64,000 nt of DNA from Guyanagaster necrorhizus (taxonomy: Eukaryota > Basidiomycota > Agaricomycetes > Agaricales > Physalacriaceae), in NCBI RefSeq assembly GCF_019112545.1, contig NW_025064885.1, forward strand, positions 447,053 to 511,052. The letters run 5' to 3'. Shown here piece by piece: positions 33,901 through 46,725 of the stretch (positions are counted from its first letter, which is position 1; the number at the start of each line of letters is the position of its first letter). The translations under genes and the position numbers were made by a program. Under the pieces are notes generated by a model, which was not told where the DNA came from, did not search any database, and saw nothing but the letters and a program-made list of their open reading frames with translations.

Positions 33901-34587
33901 CCAAGATTTGCATTTAGCTTGAACACCCGAGCCTTTGCATCGTCGCTATCCTGACATCGAATGACAATAGCGCCGTCAGTCTTGCGCTTGGGGAGAGCCG
34001 TTAGGGATTTGTCGATGACAAGCTACGGGAAGGTGGTGACAAGTTGGAACATAAATATTAATAGCAAGTAATTTATGCATGACATACGATGAACTCGCCA
34101 CAGATGCAATCTATCATGAGAAGAATCAATCAACTGCATCGCCTGAGAGAAATATATTCAACCATCAACGCACAGTAGACGCGTAGGCTAGCCGCGGATG
34201 AGGCTGTTGGCTGTGCTGCAAGGCGGTATGTTATTTCCGGATTTCATACTAAGCAGGAAACATACCATCTGTTGAAGATGAAACAGCAGAACGCGAAACA
34301 ACCTTCGGCATACTGAAAAAAAAAAAAAAAAAAGAGGAAGAAGAGTGATCCTAACGGTGGGAAAGACAGAGAGCAAGTACAGCCGCCCGAGGATGGAAAC
34401 GTCCGAAATCGGGAACACGAAGAATATGAAATTTATTTGAAATACAAGGCACCAAGACCTCGGCGTGATTATTCCGGCTGGGGATCTTTCGGCACAGCTT
34501 TCGTGGTCGTCACTTTCAAATTAGGTCACCCACTCTTTTAATTGTGCTCGTCAGCTGCGAATCCCGTTCTGTTCTTTACCACCTCCC
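30913..34587. other. 3.7-kb gene-poor stretch, scattered short frames, poly-A run
   Basis: No gene could be assembled. Short protein-like fragments occur (for example VFAFFLSYDDRIINYVGES near 32110 plus, and SLSEVDHCLLSLLIDYEVCY near 33290 plus), separated by stops without a consistent exon chain, so decayed genes are possible. A run of about 17 A lies near 34317-34333. The stretch includes the 3' side of the WTAP-like gene and the promoter of the ankyrin gene. Confidence 0.5.
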
Positions 34588-36457
34588 ATGGCTGAAAAGG
34601 ACACCACCGCCCGTTTGCGCCGTGCCGTCAAGGGTATGTTTCTTTTCTACGGGGTCTCCATGTTCGCTCACCTTTGTCTTTGTACAGAGAACAACCTTTT
34701 TCTGGTGAAAAGGCTCATTGAACGGACCGACATACGCAACATTGACCCAGGACCACGTCGATATACGTCGCTAGCCTGGGCAGCAGTGTTGGGCCACGAG
34801 GAAACCTTCGAGTTCCTACTCTCCGAGGGCCACGATGACTACGAGTTCAGTCGGGTGCGTAGCTTACGTTGCGAGCGATGCTTACCTACTAATGCATGCC
34901 GCAGGACTCGGAAAACAACACAATTCTCATGTTGCTGGCAGACCAAAAGCCCCCTTCCGCCACGTCGTACCATTCCATACCAAGCAATGATACTCTCCGG
35001 GCTACTTTGCGGATGGCACGACTCTACTACGATCGCTACCCCCAAGTCCTGGATTGGTCAAATAGCCTCGGCAAAACCGCTCTTCATATAGCCGCTCTTA
35101 GAGGAAATGAGGAGCTCGTCAGGGTGCATAGGTCGTCGCTTCCGCCGTGTTTCAGCTTACATTCTGTATCTAGATGTTATGTGATCTTAATGCCGATGTT
35201 GACCTGCCGGATAACAAGGGAAACGCACCGCTGCATTCGTACGCCATTCAATACTTTGCAATTGTTCTCATATTAATATCCCATTTAGGGCTAGCTCATG
35301 GGGCCATATCACTGTAAGTGCTTCATTCCTCTCCCCGTCTTGGCTATCACTCAAATAGACTTCCAGGTTGTGCAACTTTTAATAGAACGAGGGTGCTCAT
35401 ATACCGCTCGCAACAATGACGGGTTCACCGCGTCTGACTATGCGTACTCGTAAGTTCAGGCTCGTCGTACTTGGGCGGTAACCTTATTGTCTCTGTCTAT
35501 AGATACAGTACTCAGGAGACGCTGCAAGATACCGTTCGGCTTCAGTTTGAAAACAACAAAAAGTCGCGACGTGCTATATTTGCGCAGAACGCTGCCAGGA
35601 ACAACGAATGGGGTGGAGCTGGGTCATCGATCTCGAACTCTACCCAAAATATCCGCTCAGCCACACCAAGGATGCGCAGTGGATCGGGGACCAGCAGGAC
35701 GACGGTCACGTCGGACAGCGGAGAGTTGGAAAGCAACGGTTTAACTCCGGCTCCACTTAGCCAATCGTCGTTGTCCGCTTCTTCGTCGCCCTCACAACCG
35801 TCTGGAGGCTCAAGTACGCCCTACCACACCCCGCAGCACACAAATGGCACCATGTCAGCCCTATCGCCGTTCGCCACGCGAGTACGGAAAAAGGATGCCG
35901 ACGCAATGGAGAAATACATGAAAAGAAATCGGAGTGGAAGCCAAGGCACATCCTCAACAGATAACAGGTCACAGAACGGGTCTTCATCAGCAGGCCCTTC
36001 AGTGCATGAGGACGATGTTTCCACTAATCTCCCTCCAAGTGGGTCAACAACACCACGACGACTGAGGCCATCCATGTCTGCGTCTCAGTTACTCTCAAAA
36101 CCTCCGTCCCTATCACATTCCACACAGCCAGAGAACCGAATACGGGCTGGCACCAATCCTACATCTTCCCGTCCTTCGATATTTCCTCGGCCTTTGCTTT
36201 CGCGATCATCGTCAATATCCAACTCTACCCGTCCCCTAGCGTCGGTCAGCGATGACCTCTTTGAGGAGCCTGAGAATTATACCGGGCCTCCGAGCCAATA
36301 CGCTCAGTTTCCGGAACCACCCCTTACTCCCGAAGACAGCAACACTCCAATAGCCGGACGAAGAATGGCTTTTCACCCTTTAGTCAAGCCTCTATATGGT
36401 ATTGACTCGCTTACGAGTCACAGGAGGGGCCTATCCACGTCCTCGTTTCGCTCATAG
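34588..36457 (+). CDS. Ankyrin-repeat protein resembling TORC2 subunit Avo2
   Basis: Seven exons fit: 34588-34633, 34688-34854, 34905-35123, 35174-35238, 35289-35313 (25 bp), 35367-35449 and 35503-36457, about 520 residues. The first 200 residues carry ankyrin repeats (NLFLVKRLIERTDIRNIDPG, TSLAWAAVLGHEETFEFLLS, GKTALHIAALRGNEELVRML, SWGHITVVQLLIERGCSYTA). The C-terminal 320 residues are Ser/Pro/Thr-rich and disordered, with many SxS and TPR-like sites. The N-terminus LRRAVKENNLFLVKRLI and the overall layout (ankyrins, then a long Ser-rich tail) recall fungal Avo2, a non-essential subunit of TORC2 at the plasma membrane. The family link is inference; the ankyrin fold is clear. The gene structure is intact. 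Confidence 0.85.
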
Positions 36458-36968
36458 TCCCCACTGGCGCACTAGTCCATGATGTATATCGGCCACCCTG
36501 TACTACTAGATATGTATGATTTATTATAGCCGTTCCCTCTTGCTCTACCTTGCTCTGTTGTTTTCCGTCGTTGACTGGACTCCTTGCAATACGTGCCATA
36601 TGTATTGTTACAATATTCTGTATGAACTCTAGTATCACTTCGTCTGGAGTCTCTTTAAGCTTATTTGCTTATTATCCTACGTACATAGACAGTCTAACAT
36701 TACTACTATAATGAGACATGATTGACTGGTGTCGCCTTGGGTGCTTGGACGTCGCGAGTCGACGAGGAAGGGTACATGTGAGCGTGAAGCACGGCCGGAT
36801 ATGGCAAAAGATGCCAAAAACGTGACAAATGGGCCTTACGTGGAAATAATGGTGCGAATGACTCGGATGCAAGGTTGCTCGGAACGTTTGTGCTGAAGGC
36901 ATGCAAGACTGCTCGAAGGTTCCTTCCGACCGTCGTTGACGTCTGCTACATTTCTTAATTCTTCTTCA

Positions 36969-39369
36969 ATGCATCATGCCATGGCCGACACTGAGGACCC
37001 GACAACCCAAATAGCCTGGCCTTCAAGACGTCACAATGACCCTTCACCAGAGACGAGGGACGATTCCGGGATCCAGCATGAGGAAATCGAATCAGCCAAG
37101 CAGGTGGAGACAACGTCGACAGCAAGGAGACGGCTCTCTACATGGGACCTTATAACGCTTAGTGTCGCCATGCTGGGCGCCCAAATTGCCTGGACAGTCG
37201 AGCTAGGGTGCGTGTCGGTGCAACGTGGTAACTAGAAGGCTGACAGATATCGTATCGGCAGATATGGGACACCCTTCTTGCTGGGATTGGGCATCTCTGA
37301 GCAGCTGACGTCGCTTGTCTGGCTCGCTGGGCCCATCAGTGGCCTCGTCGCGCAACCCGTTATTGGTATCTGCCGCCGGCCCACACTCCATCGATATCAT
37401 TGACCATAATTTCTGTTCTAGGCGCTATCTCGGACTCGTCAACGTCCAAGTACCGTCGGCGCTTTTGGATTGTATCCTCGACGGTCGTCCTCGTTTTGAC
37501 CACCCTTGTGCTCGCCTATTGTGAAGCCATCGCTGCCTTCTTTGTCGATCTTTTTGGGGTGGGCGCCGGAGATTGGGACGGGCAGCGCAACAGACAAGTA
37601 TGTAGTCATTTCTTCAGTCTGCCTAGAATCTATTGACATCGAATGATACTAGGCTGTGAACGTGGCCATCGGTTTCGCAGTGACCGCATTCTATCTGTTA
37701 GACTTTGCCCTCAACGCGCTTCAGGCCTCTCTGCGGAACCTTCTTTTGGACGTCGCTCCAGCCTCTCAATTGAATGCTGGCAATGCCTGGCATGGTCGCA
37801 TGACCCATGCTGGCAACATTGTTGGATTCGGATTTGGATTCTTTCCCTTGGCCAAGCTGCCCTTCCTGCAGATATTCGGGGGGAGCCAATTCCGCAAGTT
37901 TTGCATCCTGTGTAATATCATACTCACCGTCACTGTGTTCATCACATGCTATTGTCACGAAGAGCAAGAGCGTCCTGCCACCACCAAACAATCTGGGTCA
38001 GTCAAAGGTTACCGAGGACGACGCTTCCTGGCTCATGCTCCGTTAGAAAACTCCGCGAAATACTCGACAACATATATACGGCAATCATCAAGCTTCCCAA
38101 AGCTATCCGGCGCGTGTGTTATGTCCAGCTCTTTGCGTTCATGGGATGGTTCCCGTTCCTCTTTTATTCGTGCGTTTACTTCGTTGGGATCTGTTTCATA
38201 TCTAAGTTCTGTGCAGCACCACATATATTGGGCAGGTCATGGCCCGTGAGATTGGCCAGGAACCTGACCGTGATGTTGCAGCACGGCGTGGGGAGTTAGC
38301 AATGCTTCTGTATAGCGTTGGTGCGTTCGCTGGTTTATCTCAGTGATAGAATTCTTTATCGTCATTCAGTGTCTGTGATTTCGGGCACTGTTCTCCCTCA
38401 CTTGGCTAGCAGGGATCGCAGACTGATGGCGCACAAGCAGGATGTTGACGAAGACGCTGAACTCACTCGCATTCGAAATACAGTTCGTGAATGGCAGATG
38501 GAAGCCGCACGCAAACGCCGACCGCTGCGTCTGCCTATGATGCCCTTTTTACTCCGGAACATCTGGACGGGTGCAATGCTATGGTTTAGTCTTCTGACGT
38601 TTTCAACATTTTTTATTACCGATGTTATACAGGTAATTCCCAAATTCTTCCGGTCAATCACCGGCATGATCTTCTGTACAGGCATCTATATTTGTGGCCC
38701 TCGTAGGTGTATCCTGGGCCGTGGCAATGTGGGCGCCGTTCGCCATCATAATGGAGGTAGGTAATTCGTTGCAAGACTGCCTGTTACTGAAACAGTTCCC
38801 CTTCAGCTATTGAAAGACATGTCTTCGCCGCCGGCGCCCATTAGGTCACATACCCGTACTCTATCAACTCCTCCGCGAAGGATCGTCTCCGAGCGTCAGC
38901 CTTTGCTTCGCACTCGATCCCTGGACGAATTTGAAGCGGATGAAGATGAAGTACCGTCCGAAACTCCAGTTGCGGGAGGGACAATCCTCGGTGTTCACAA
39001 CTTGGCCATTGTGATGCCGCAGTTTGTGGTATGTCCGGGGTTATTCACTTTAAGCAACGAGCAGGCTTTTCATGGTCCTTCCAGATCTCGTTGGTCTCGA
39101 GCTTCATATTCCGAGTTGTGGACAAGGGTGCCGATAACGACCCCTCCAATGTCTTTTACGGAAAGAACGGGGTAGTTTGGGTGCTTCGTTTTGGGGGACT
39201 CTGTACATTAGCTGGGTTTGTTTCTACGATTGTCTGGCCTTACGTGCGCTGAGTGTGGCTTCTCTTCAGTGCGATGATCGCCCGGATGGTGCCTCCGACT
39301 CCTACAGAGAAGGCGATGAGGCGGAGACTCGGAGAGATGAAGTTGCTTCAAACGACTGAGGCTGCGTAA
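36969..39369 (+). CDS. SLC45/Sut1-type sugar (alpha-glucoside/sucrose) proton symporter
   Basis: A multi-exon frame can be followed from ATG 36969 (MHHAMADTEDP; 36981 is an alternative) to TAA 39367-39369. After a charged N-terminus come membrane segments: TWDLITLSVAMLGAQIAWTV, YGTPFLLGLGISEQLTSLVW, GPISGLVAQPVIGAISD, NVAIGFAVTAFYLLDFALNA. Also present are QLNAGNAWHGRMTHAGNIVG, a loop with HLASRDRRLM, WVLRFGGLCTLAG, and a tail TEKAMRRRLGEMK. This is the pattern of the GPH/SLC45 sugar transporters of the plasma membrane (S. pombe Sut1, plant sucrose carriers). Introns are short; the last (donor GTTTGT at 39219-39224) and one with donor GTCAGT after TTKQSG are needed to keep the frame. Substrate (maltose or sucrose) cannot be told. 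Confidence 0.88.
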
Positions 39370-39797
39370 ATCTTTGAGCTGTATGAATATATACGCGCTG
39401 AACTGGTGTGTTGACTTAGTCTTTGGATAAATGCATGCCTTGACTTGTTTTGTATGGACTACTACTATTAACATACCTCATCGAACGATGCAGTGTATGC
39501 AATGCTATTCCCTAGTCTCTCTAATCCCCTGATAACGGTAGATGTGTTCCTTCACAAATATTAAAAATATGTCTTCTTTCAGCTAGGCTGGCTCTGTTTT
39601 CTTAGGCATAATACGAAGATACTGCTTTGATGCTTAGGCTGTGTGTACTAGTGCTACGGCGCCTCATTTTTCAGGTTTCCCTCGTCCTCCCCAGTTGAAT
39701 AAATTATGAGTATTGATCAATTCGTAATGTGGCGTAGTCTTCTTGGCCTGTCTACGCGGTAATTAAACAAAGTACGAAATCGCAATTGTCTCTTCGT
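39370..39797. other. Convergent intergenic region
   Basis: About 430 bp between two 3' ends (sugar transporter and DPH6). AT-rich, no frame or RNA gene seen. Confidence 0.6.
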
Positions 39798-42356
39798 CTA
39801 GATGATAGAAATCGACACGGAATGCTTGTAATTGGGGGTAACCTTGTTGAACCAAAAAGGCTCTGCAACAGTGAATCCGCTGATGGCAAGTGCTATAAGA
39901 TTCCGGTACAACGAGAGACTGATGAGAGCTTACCGTAAGTGTCCCGTGAATGGATATAAAACAAGCGTATTGACAAAATGCGTGGCCAACAGAAGGTCAG
40001 GGAAGAATTGTTTTTCAGTGTCTTGGCGACAGCTTCATTTGCTGATATTTTTACTTTTATAAGTGAAATAAAAGAAGTGAGGCGAAACGAACCTCTTCCG
40101 CGGACACTGACCACGACACAGGATGAAAGGCTGTCTTGAAACCGAGAAATTTCCCAATAAACCGAGTCATCTGCGGTGAAGTCCACGCCACCTATGGCGG
40201 TAAATTAACACCTGAGTTCGACGTAGAAATGATTTAGAGATACCAATGATTAACACCGGCGTTTGATTCTCGTAAACCATTTCATCGTCATACTCATCGC
40301 GCACTAAGCACCGGCCGGTGTGAAATAGGACTTGCTTCTCGACAAGGGCATCTTTGGGGATGGACTTAATCACCGCATATATCGCAGGACATCCGGAGCC
40401 TATATACTGTGACGGCATGAATCAAGGTATCAGAGTGATATAAATCGAATTACTTTCTCGTGTAGTTCATGAGCCACCGCAACCAAATCAAGGTAGCTGG
40501 TATTAGATAACCAAAAGATGGTCGCTTGACAGTGTCCCATCCAGTTCGAATTTTCTTTGAGAGCGGCGACGATACGATCAGCGTGTTGTATAGAAAGCAC
40601 GGTCTCTACGGCTAAAGAAGACGGGGAAGGCATGGATAGACTTGGTGGAATTAACCCAATTTGACCTGATATGAATGCCCTTTCATCAGACTAAGATAGT
40701 ACATCAACAAAACATGTAGACCGACCAACAAGACACGCACAATAATAGCCTGAGAATATGGACCTATGTTTGCGGGTGCCCAATAACTAAGACTTTGAAC
40801 ATGTAAAGCTTGTCGGTCTGCTGGAGATTTGTCTGCGAAGGCAATACAATCTATCTTGAGGCGCCTGGGACGAGGAAGATCTACAGCGACGCACGCCCTA
40901 GCCGGCGGGCTAGTACCGAAAAATGTCGCGTATACTGCATTAATTCGAGCAAAAAGATCCATGGAAGAAACAAAAATGTTTATATTTGTACATTGATATA
41001 ATTGCACAGCATGTCGTGTGAGTTGGTCTATGATCACAAAAGTTAGAAATTGCATGGAACAAAATGACTGGAATATATACCTTGAAGGAGGTTGAAACAC
41101 TCTGTAACCTCCTCTTCAATGATGACATTGTCCGGATTCTGGCTTTGCACGTTGCTCACGGTTATCCAAGGACCCACTCTTGCGGACAAAATACCAAATT
41201 CGCACTGTGTCTTGGAATCTACTGGAGTATCCAAGGATATTGAACGCGATAATGATGATGATTCTTTGGACGTGATAGTATGCAAGATGTTGGTGTATAT
41301 GGGGCTGATCAACAATGGAGGTACGAGTACATTCATCGTTGTCGAATCTTTTGGCAGGAGAACGGCATTTTTCACTCGCAAATATGCGACGGTTGCGAAA
41401 TCATTGTCTGAATGTATGACAACTTCGGTTTCTAAGCTGCGGAGGGCACATCAGCAGATGAGAACGTACAATGGAAAAAGTGCTAACAGAGAAATGCGAC
41501 TTTTGAAAAGAGGACAGTCCAGTGTCAAGCTTTCATATTCGCCTCCCTCACCGCATATGTGAGATCCGTACTTTTCGTTCTGGGGATGCGTAAGAAGAGT
41601 CTAAGGACGAAATGAAGCGTCGGCACTGACAAGCTTGAATAGTAGAGGCTTCATGTCACCCAGCGATTTCCCTAGATGTTCTCTGGAAAGTCCAATACCA
41701 GCGACCTTGATCAGAACGGCATTTATCTTGGCGTCAATCATTTCCGATAAAAGTTCGTCCTGGGGTCTCTGCCACAGATAACAAAGTGCGGAAAGAGAAA
41801 GACGACGGCATCTATAGATCAGTGAAGGCGTATATCCGCCCCAAAATGGAAGAGACATACACATGTTCTACCCTTACTCTCTGGTAATTGGACAAAATAG
41901 CGCCAACCGATACACCTGTTATGTCGGGATGATGGGACTAATATAATGATAAGCATATATATGAACAAGTGGCTCAGTAATGCACCTTGACAGAAGTCAG
42001 TAGCTCGTACAGATCCTCGGTTTCATCGCCATCCACACCACCTTTCGAATTGCGGCCGCCATACTCAGCTCCCTGTTCCACGGCGCTTCCACGGATGACT
42101 CTCCGATACAATGGTACGTCCAACGCGCGTGCAACGATCTCGATGGCATCCTGGCCTACTGTCTGGTACAGATATGAGTCGAGTTCCTCTGAAGATGAGG
42201 AGTCAGTCGAGGCGAGTATTGGGGTGGTAAATGAGGACCTTTTCCAGGCTCGGGACCAAGAGATGCGGCTGCGACCAATTCATGGCCATTTTTTGCACAG
42301 TGTAGAAGATTGAAGCAGCTGTCCTTGCCGCCGCTGAGTAGGGCGACGTACTTCAT
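39798..42356 (-). CDS. DPH6: Diphthine--ammonia ligase (DPH6) with C-terminal RidA/YjgF-like domains
   Basis: The enzyme makes the last step of diphthamide formation on eEF2, amidating diphthine with ammonia and ATP, in the cytosol. ATG 42356 opens with the PP-loop MKYVALLSGGKDSCFNLLHC, followed by a segment with QTVGQDAIEIVARALDVPLY, which needs an intron after GPEPGK. The central part includes GLSREHLGKSL and CGEGGEYETLTLDCPLF, as in the ATP-pyrophosphatase domain. The C-terminal half has two RidA-like units (SYWAPANIGPYSQA near 40770; CPAIYAVIKSIPKDALVE near 40340). A last intron near 39900 leads to an end VTPNYKHSVSISII. The length is about 700 residues, as in the yeast enzyme. Its start is 162 bp from the divergent FPGS gene. 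Confidence 0.92.
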
Positions 42357-42518
42357 AAAGACAGGTCTGCGCCAAGAAGGGGCGCCTAATCCGGACCGTG
42401 AGCCCTGTTGCCGTACCGCAATCAACTGCAATCCATGCTAGGCACTGGTCATTCTTATCCTTCCCTCTTTCGTTCTGTATCCTTATCTTATCGTTATATT
42501 CGTTTTCGTTCGAGTTTA

Positions 42519-44264
42519 ATGTCGACCCACTCCTACAGGGAGGCCATCGAATGCCTCAATTCTCTGCAATCCAATGCCGTCGTGTTGGAAGCAGTGCGCG
42601 CATCTGGAGGCCGTTCGAGCGCCTTTGCCATCCCCGAAATGCTCGAGTATCTGGAACGCATCGGATATAGCGTACGTGCTTGCGAGCGACGCTCGATGTC
42701 CTGCTTTTAAATGATTCTGGCGACAGCCGGACGATCTCAATGCCCTCAATGTGATTCATATCACTGGAACAAAAGGAAAAGGTTCTGCCAGCGCTTTCAC
42801 TAGCAACATTCTTCAGCATGCAAAGCCAGAATGGAAAATTGGTGAGTACCTCTCTGTATATTCATTCACGTGGCTGAATGGTATCAGGTTTGTATACATC
42901 CCCCCACCTGGTCGCTGTACGCGAGCGTATTCGCGTCAACGGAGAACCTATATCTGAGGAGCAATTTACAAAATACTTCTTCGAAATATGGGACAGGTTG
43001 GAGAAGAATGATAAGGTGCTTCATACAATCTACCGCTTGATAGTTTGCAAATCTAACTTCATCGCAGAGGAAATACGAGAACACTCCAGCAAAACCAGGA
43101 TACTTCCGATATCTGACTTTGCTTGCTTTTCATGCTTTTTTGGACATAAAAGTGGACGCGACGATTCTCGAAGTTGGCGTGGGGGGCACTTACGATAGTA
43201 CAAATATCGTTCCTAAGCCCGTGGTCACTGGTATCACAGCACTCGGCATAGACCACGTCACGGTGCTTGGAAAAAACCTGAAGGAAATTGCATGGCAAAA
43301 AGGAGGTATTTACAAGGAAGGCATCCCTGCTTTCACTATGGAGCAGCCTCAAGAAGGCATGGAGGTATTGCGCGAACGTGCTAAGGAGCTCAAGGCCTCC
43401 AGCTTTACAATTACCCCTGTGTTGCCTGGTCTTAGCGACGTGAAACTGGGTCTCGCGGGTGTCCATCAAGTACAGAACGCCAATCTTGCGGTTTATCTAG
43501 CCCAGACATACCTGCAGACCGACGTAGCGTTGGACGACTACGTTATAGAGGGTCTCAGGAAGACAAGCTGGCCTGGAAGGTGCCAAAGAGTATCAGATCC
43601 CTCATCATACAATTTGACCTGGTTTTTGGACGGGGCGCATACCCTTGAGAGCCTTGATTGCTGTATGCAGTGGCACGTCAGTCCAGGTGTTGGTTTGCCA
43701 GAAAAGTTTACCAGGTATGTCATTCATAAATTATCTTTGGAGTGTTCTGACAATGATTTAGCCCACGACCAAAACGTATACTTGTCTTTAATTGCACAAG
43801 CGGACGATCTGGTTCTTCCTTCCTGTCAGCCATGTACGCAAAACTGTCGGTGCAACTCCAATTTCATCAAAGCTCAGAGGCTCCCGATCGGTACTTCGAC
43901 GAAGTCATTTTCTGCACTAACGTAACCTACGCGGACGGAGGCTTCAAAGGAGGCAAGTGCGAAGTATACTTCATATTAAGAGCTGACTTAGAAAGGATGT
44001 TTAGATTTAACTGCCGTCTCGATCCCAGAAGGTGATTTGGCCGAGTTAAAGACTCAGCACCGACTTGCAGCCGCCTGGCATGGCATAGTGCCTTCATATC
44101 CCCAGGAATCTGTCCATGTCCTGCCCTCTGTCGAACATGCGGTGGACCTAGTGCGGAACGTTACCTCACAGTCTACTAACGGCGTAGGCGTTCTGGTCAC
44201 CGGTAGCCTGCATCTGGTGGGCGGCCTAATAGAGGTCGCAAATCTCGCCAGAGTTGCATTGTAG
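42519..44264 (+). CDS. MET7: Folylpolyglutamate synthase
   Basis: The enzyme adds glutamate residues to tetrahydrofolate with ATP, in cytosol and mitochondria; polyglutamation retains folates and supports methionine and purine synthesis. ATG 42519 opens MSTHSYREAIECLNSLQSNA. Then come the ATP-binding loop HITGTKGKGSASAFT, the folate loop GLYTSPHLVAVRERIRVNGE, LEVGVGGTYDSTNIV, GIDHVTVLGKNLKEIAWQKG, WFLDGAHTLESL and the end VGVLVTGSLHLVGGLIEVA. Five or so introns of about 50 bp fit. The length (about 500 residues) is normal and all key motifs are present. The symbol follows yeast MET7; the family call is firm. Confidence 0.95.
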
Positions 44265-44399
44265 ATTGATATTGATATCGCAGGTACACCTTTAACAGGT
44301 TAATTGAGATATAATGATTAAATACTATACATTGTAGAACCGTGAAACTCAACGTTTTCTACTTCTGTTCTGAGTAACTGCACTATAGAAGTGAATAGC

Positions 44400-46505
44400 C
44401 TACCATGATCGCTGTAAGCCGTTGACATTTGGTAGCTTCATGAATAATCTTACCTGACCATCAAGGAAGCATCGCAGTTTCAAGGTAAAGATGCCATTCG
44501 CTGGTCTGTCCTCTTCGGCTCCCGCAAGTCTCTCAAAAACGCTGAATTCAATTGGCTGACACTGCAACATCAGCTGACTTGAAAAAGTTGAAACTGCTAA
44601 TCATCGGTATACTTGCCTCATATCGCAAGATACGTTGATAGAGTTCCGTATCACGCATTATTTTCTTTTTGAGCTCTTCTTCCCAGTTGGCGTCAAAATC
44701 TTTCTCTTTCCAGCGCTTTTTGACTGCTTTGCCTTTGCCTTTGCGTCTATCTTTTGCCGAAGATTTCTTTTCCGACGTTGTCGATGTCGCTGCCTTATTC
44801 CTTCTTTTCGCGGATTGAACAGGTATCGATTGCGTTGTATGTGGGCTAGAAGTTTCGATGTGATTATTATCTAGATGAGGGTCGAAATGCAGACATGCTT
44901 CGCTAAGATCTGAATAGTAGCCATCCTGTAGGGGCAACATGTCATATGGTGGAAGGAGACTGGCTGTAGGCAAGGGAGACCTCGGAGATCGAGCGTTTGA
45001 GCTGGACGGAGTGAGTGAAAGTGACGAATTCTGTGTGTTATCAGCCCTGTTTGAGGCACTTGAAATAGGGAGTACGTACAATAGAAGAACGATTCGAGCA
45101 ATATGACAAGGGGGAGGATGAGGCTGCCTGTCGTGAACCGAGTTTGGAAGGAGCAAATGCTTGTGTTGCAGGAAATGGCTCGTCGACTGTCGGCGACGGC
45201 AGAGTGGAAGGAGTGGAAGAGGCAGGCTCTGCACCAAACTTGGAAGGTCCAAAAGCTTGTGTGGCCGGATACAGATCTGCATCACCATCGGAGTGTAGGG
45301 GGTTCCACAGCAAGGGTGAATTATCATAGGCCATACGTTCAGGTAAGACACTACGACCGGGGTCCTGCGTGGCCGCAATGCCATGGCCATTCGCGTCGGA
45401 CAACAAAAGATGGGTAGATGATGAAGCGCTATGTCCAATGATAGTCTCTGCTTTCTGAAGGATAGCGTCACGGGTATCGACAAGGGCTTTCACGGTGCCC
45501 AGGACATCAACGCGTTTAGTCCGCTTCCTAGGTCCCACATCATGAACAACGTCACGGAAAAATGTTTCTGGTACTGTAGCGTCCTGGCTCTTTGCTCTGC
45601 CTCTACCCTTGGTGGCGAGATCTTTTGGATCTACGCTCTCCAATGCCTGACGGATGCGTGTACGGACAGCAGAGTCTGAGAAGCTGTTCTTCTTGGCGCA
45701 TGACTGAACATGCTTCATCTTCTGGGCCGCACTCTTCCTGGTGGTCCAGGATATGTTACAGCAAATACATTTCAAGAGACCTCCGAGTTGCACATCGGTA
45801 AAGTCCTCAGAAAAGCGATCCGTACGATGCGGTTGCTTGGGAGCTACAGGCTTTGATATCACGTCTGCACTTTCGGTACGTGAAGTAACGGTTGATGACG
45901 ACGCCTTTCGTGTCGGCTGAGCTGGGAAAGCAAACCGAGCCAAGTTCAACCCCAGTTCATCATCATCCTCATTCTCTAGAGAGTCGCTGAATATCGCAGA
46001 ATCATTGAGGATAGGGTCTGCATATTTCTTCTTGGGCAATTGTGGTTCGGAAGAGGATGTGGTGCAGTCGTGGAGTCGTGCTGATTGAGAAACCCCTTTG
46101 ACAGGGACCCCATGCCAGGAATGTGATGATGCAGCTGATACACTGTCGTCTGAAAAACGACGGGTTACTATGGCCATTAGGAAACATGCTGTTTCACTAC
46201 TCACCAGATATCCCGATGACGCTACCTATCGACGCAGATGCAGGTACAACAGGTGCATCATTCTGATCATCGTCGCACAGATCAATACCAGATGCTACCG
46301 TTGGGACTCGAGCCTCTTTTCTTTTCTTCCGCTCCAGCCTCCTTTTCTGTCTCAGCGCCTCCCTCTCCGGCTCTGAATCCTCCACGACATCCTCTTCTAC
46401 GAATGGCGACATTGATGGTTTCGATTGAATAAATTTGCGAGTTGCTTGGCAACGTGAGTAGAGATGTGCTGCAGGGGTACAGTACTTGCTGAGGGTTGAC
46501 AGCAT
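44400..46505 (-). CDS. SLX4: SLX4-like structure-specific endonuclease scaffold
   Basis: SLX4 proteins bind the SLX1 nuclease to resolve branched DNA in the nucleus. Here an acidic/basic N-terminus (PFVEEDVVEDSEPEREALRQ) is followed by a zinc-binding segment GGLLKCICCNISWTTRKSAA...KHVQSCAKK (C-x2-C...H-x3-C, about residue 220), repeated YPATQAFGPSKFG / PATQAFAPSKLG motifs, a basic stretch (KKSSAKDRRKGKGKAVKKRW), and a C-terminal ELYQRILRYE plus PIEFSVFERL block like the SLX1-binding C-terminus. The last large intron begins GCAAGT after RYE, a GC-AG intron; the final exon gives RSW and stop 44400. The start may be 46505 or a later ATG (about 46412). It is tail to tail with FPGS (135 bp) and head to head with the karyopherin gene (220 bp). 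Domain layout supports SLX4, but sequence identity was judged by pattern only. Confidence 0.62.
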
Positions 46506-46725
46506 GAAAGTTTGAAAATCTTACATAAGATGCCTTAAGCGCGACGCGTTATTTGTGTGTGTTTACCGAGCTCTTCCTCTCTTGGATCTCTCCCCCTCTT
46601 TTGTATCCTTCATTCACTAGATCCATCGCCCCAATCGCTGGAATCTTTTGAAACTTTGTATCTCCTCTCCACATAGATATCAAAAACAATAGAATTCCTA
46701 CCATCATCTACTCGATACTTCAGCC

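Noticed and set aside
34317..34333. Run of about 17 A, considered as a retroposon poly-A tail
   Set aside because: No LINE or SINE body or target duplication is visible beside it; a simple homopolymer is enough.
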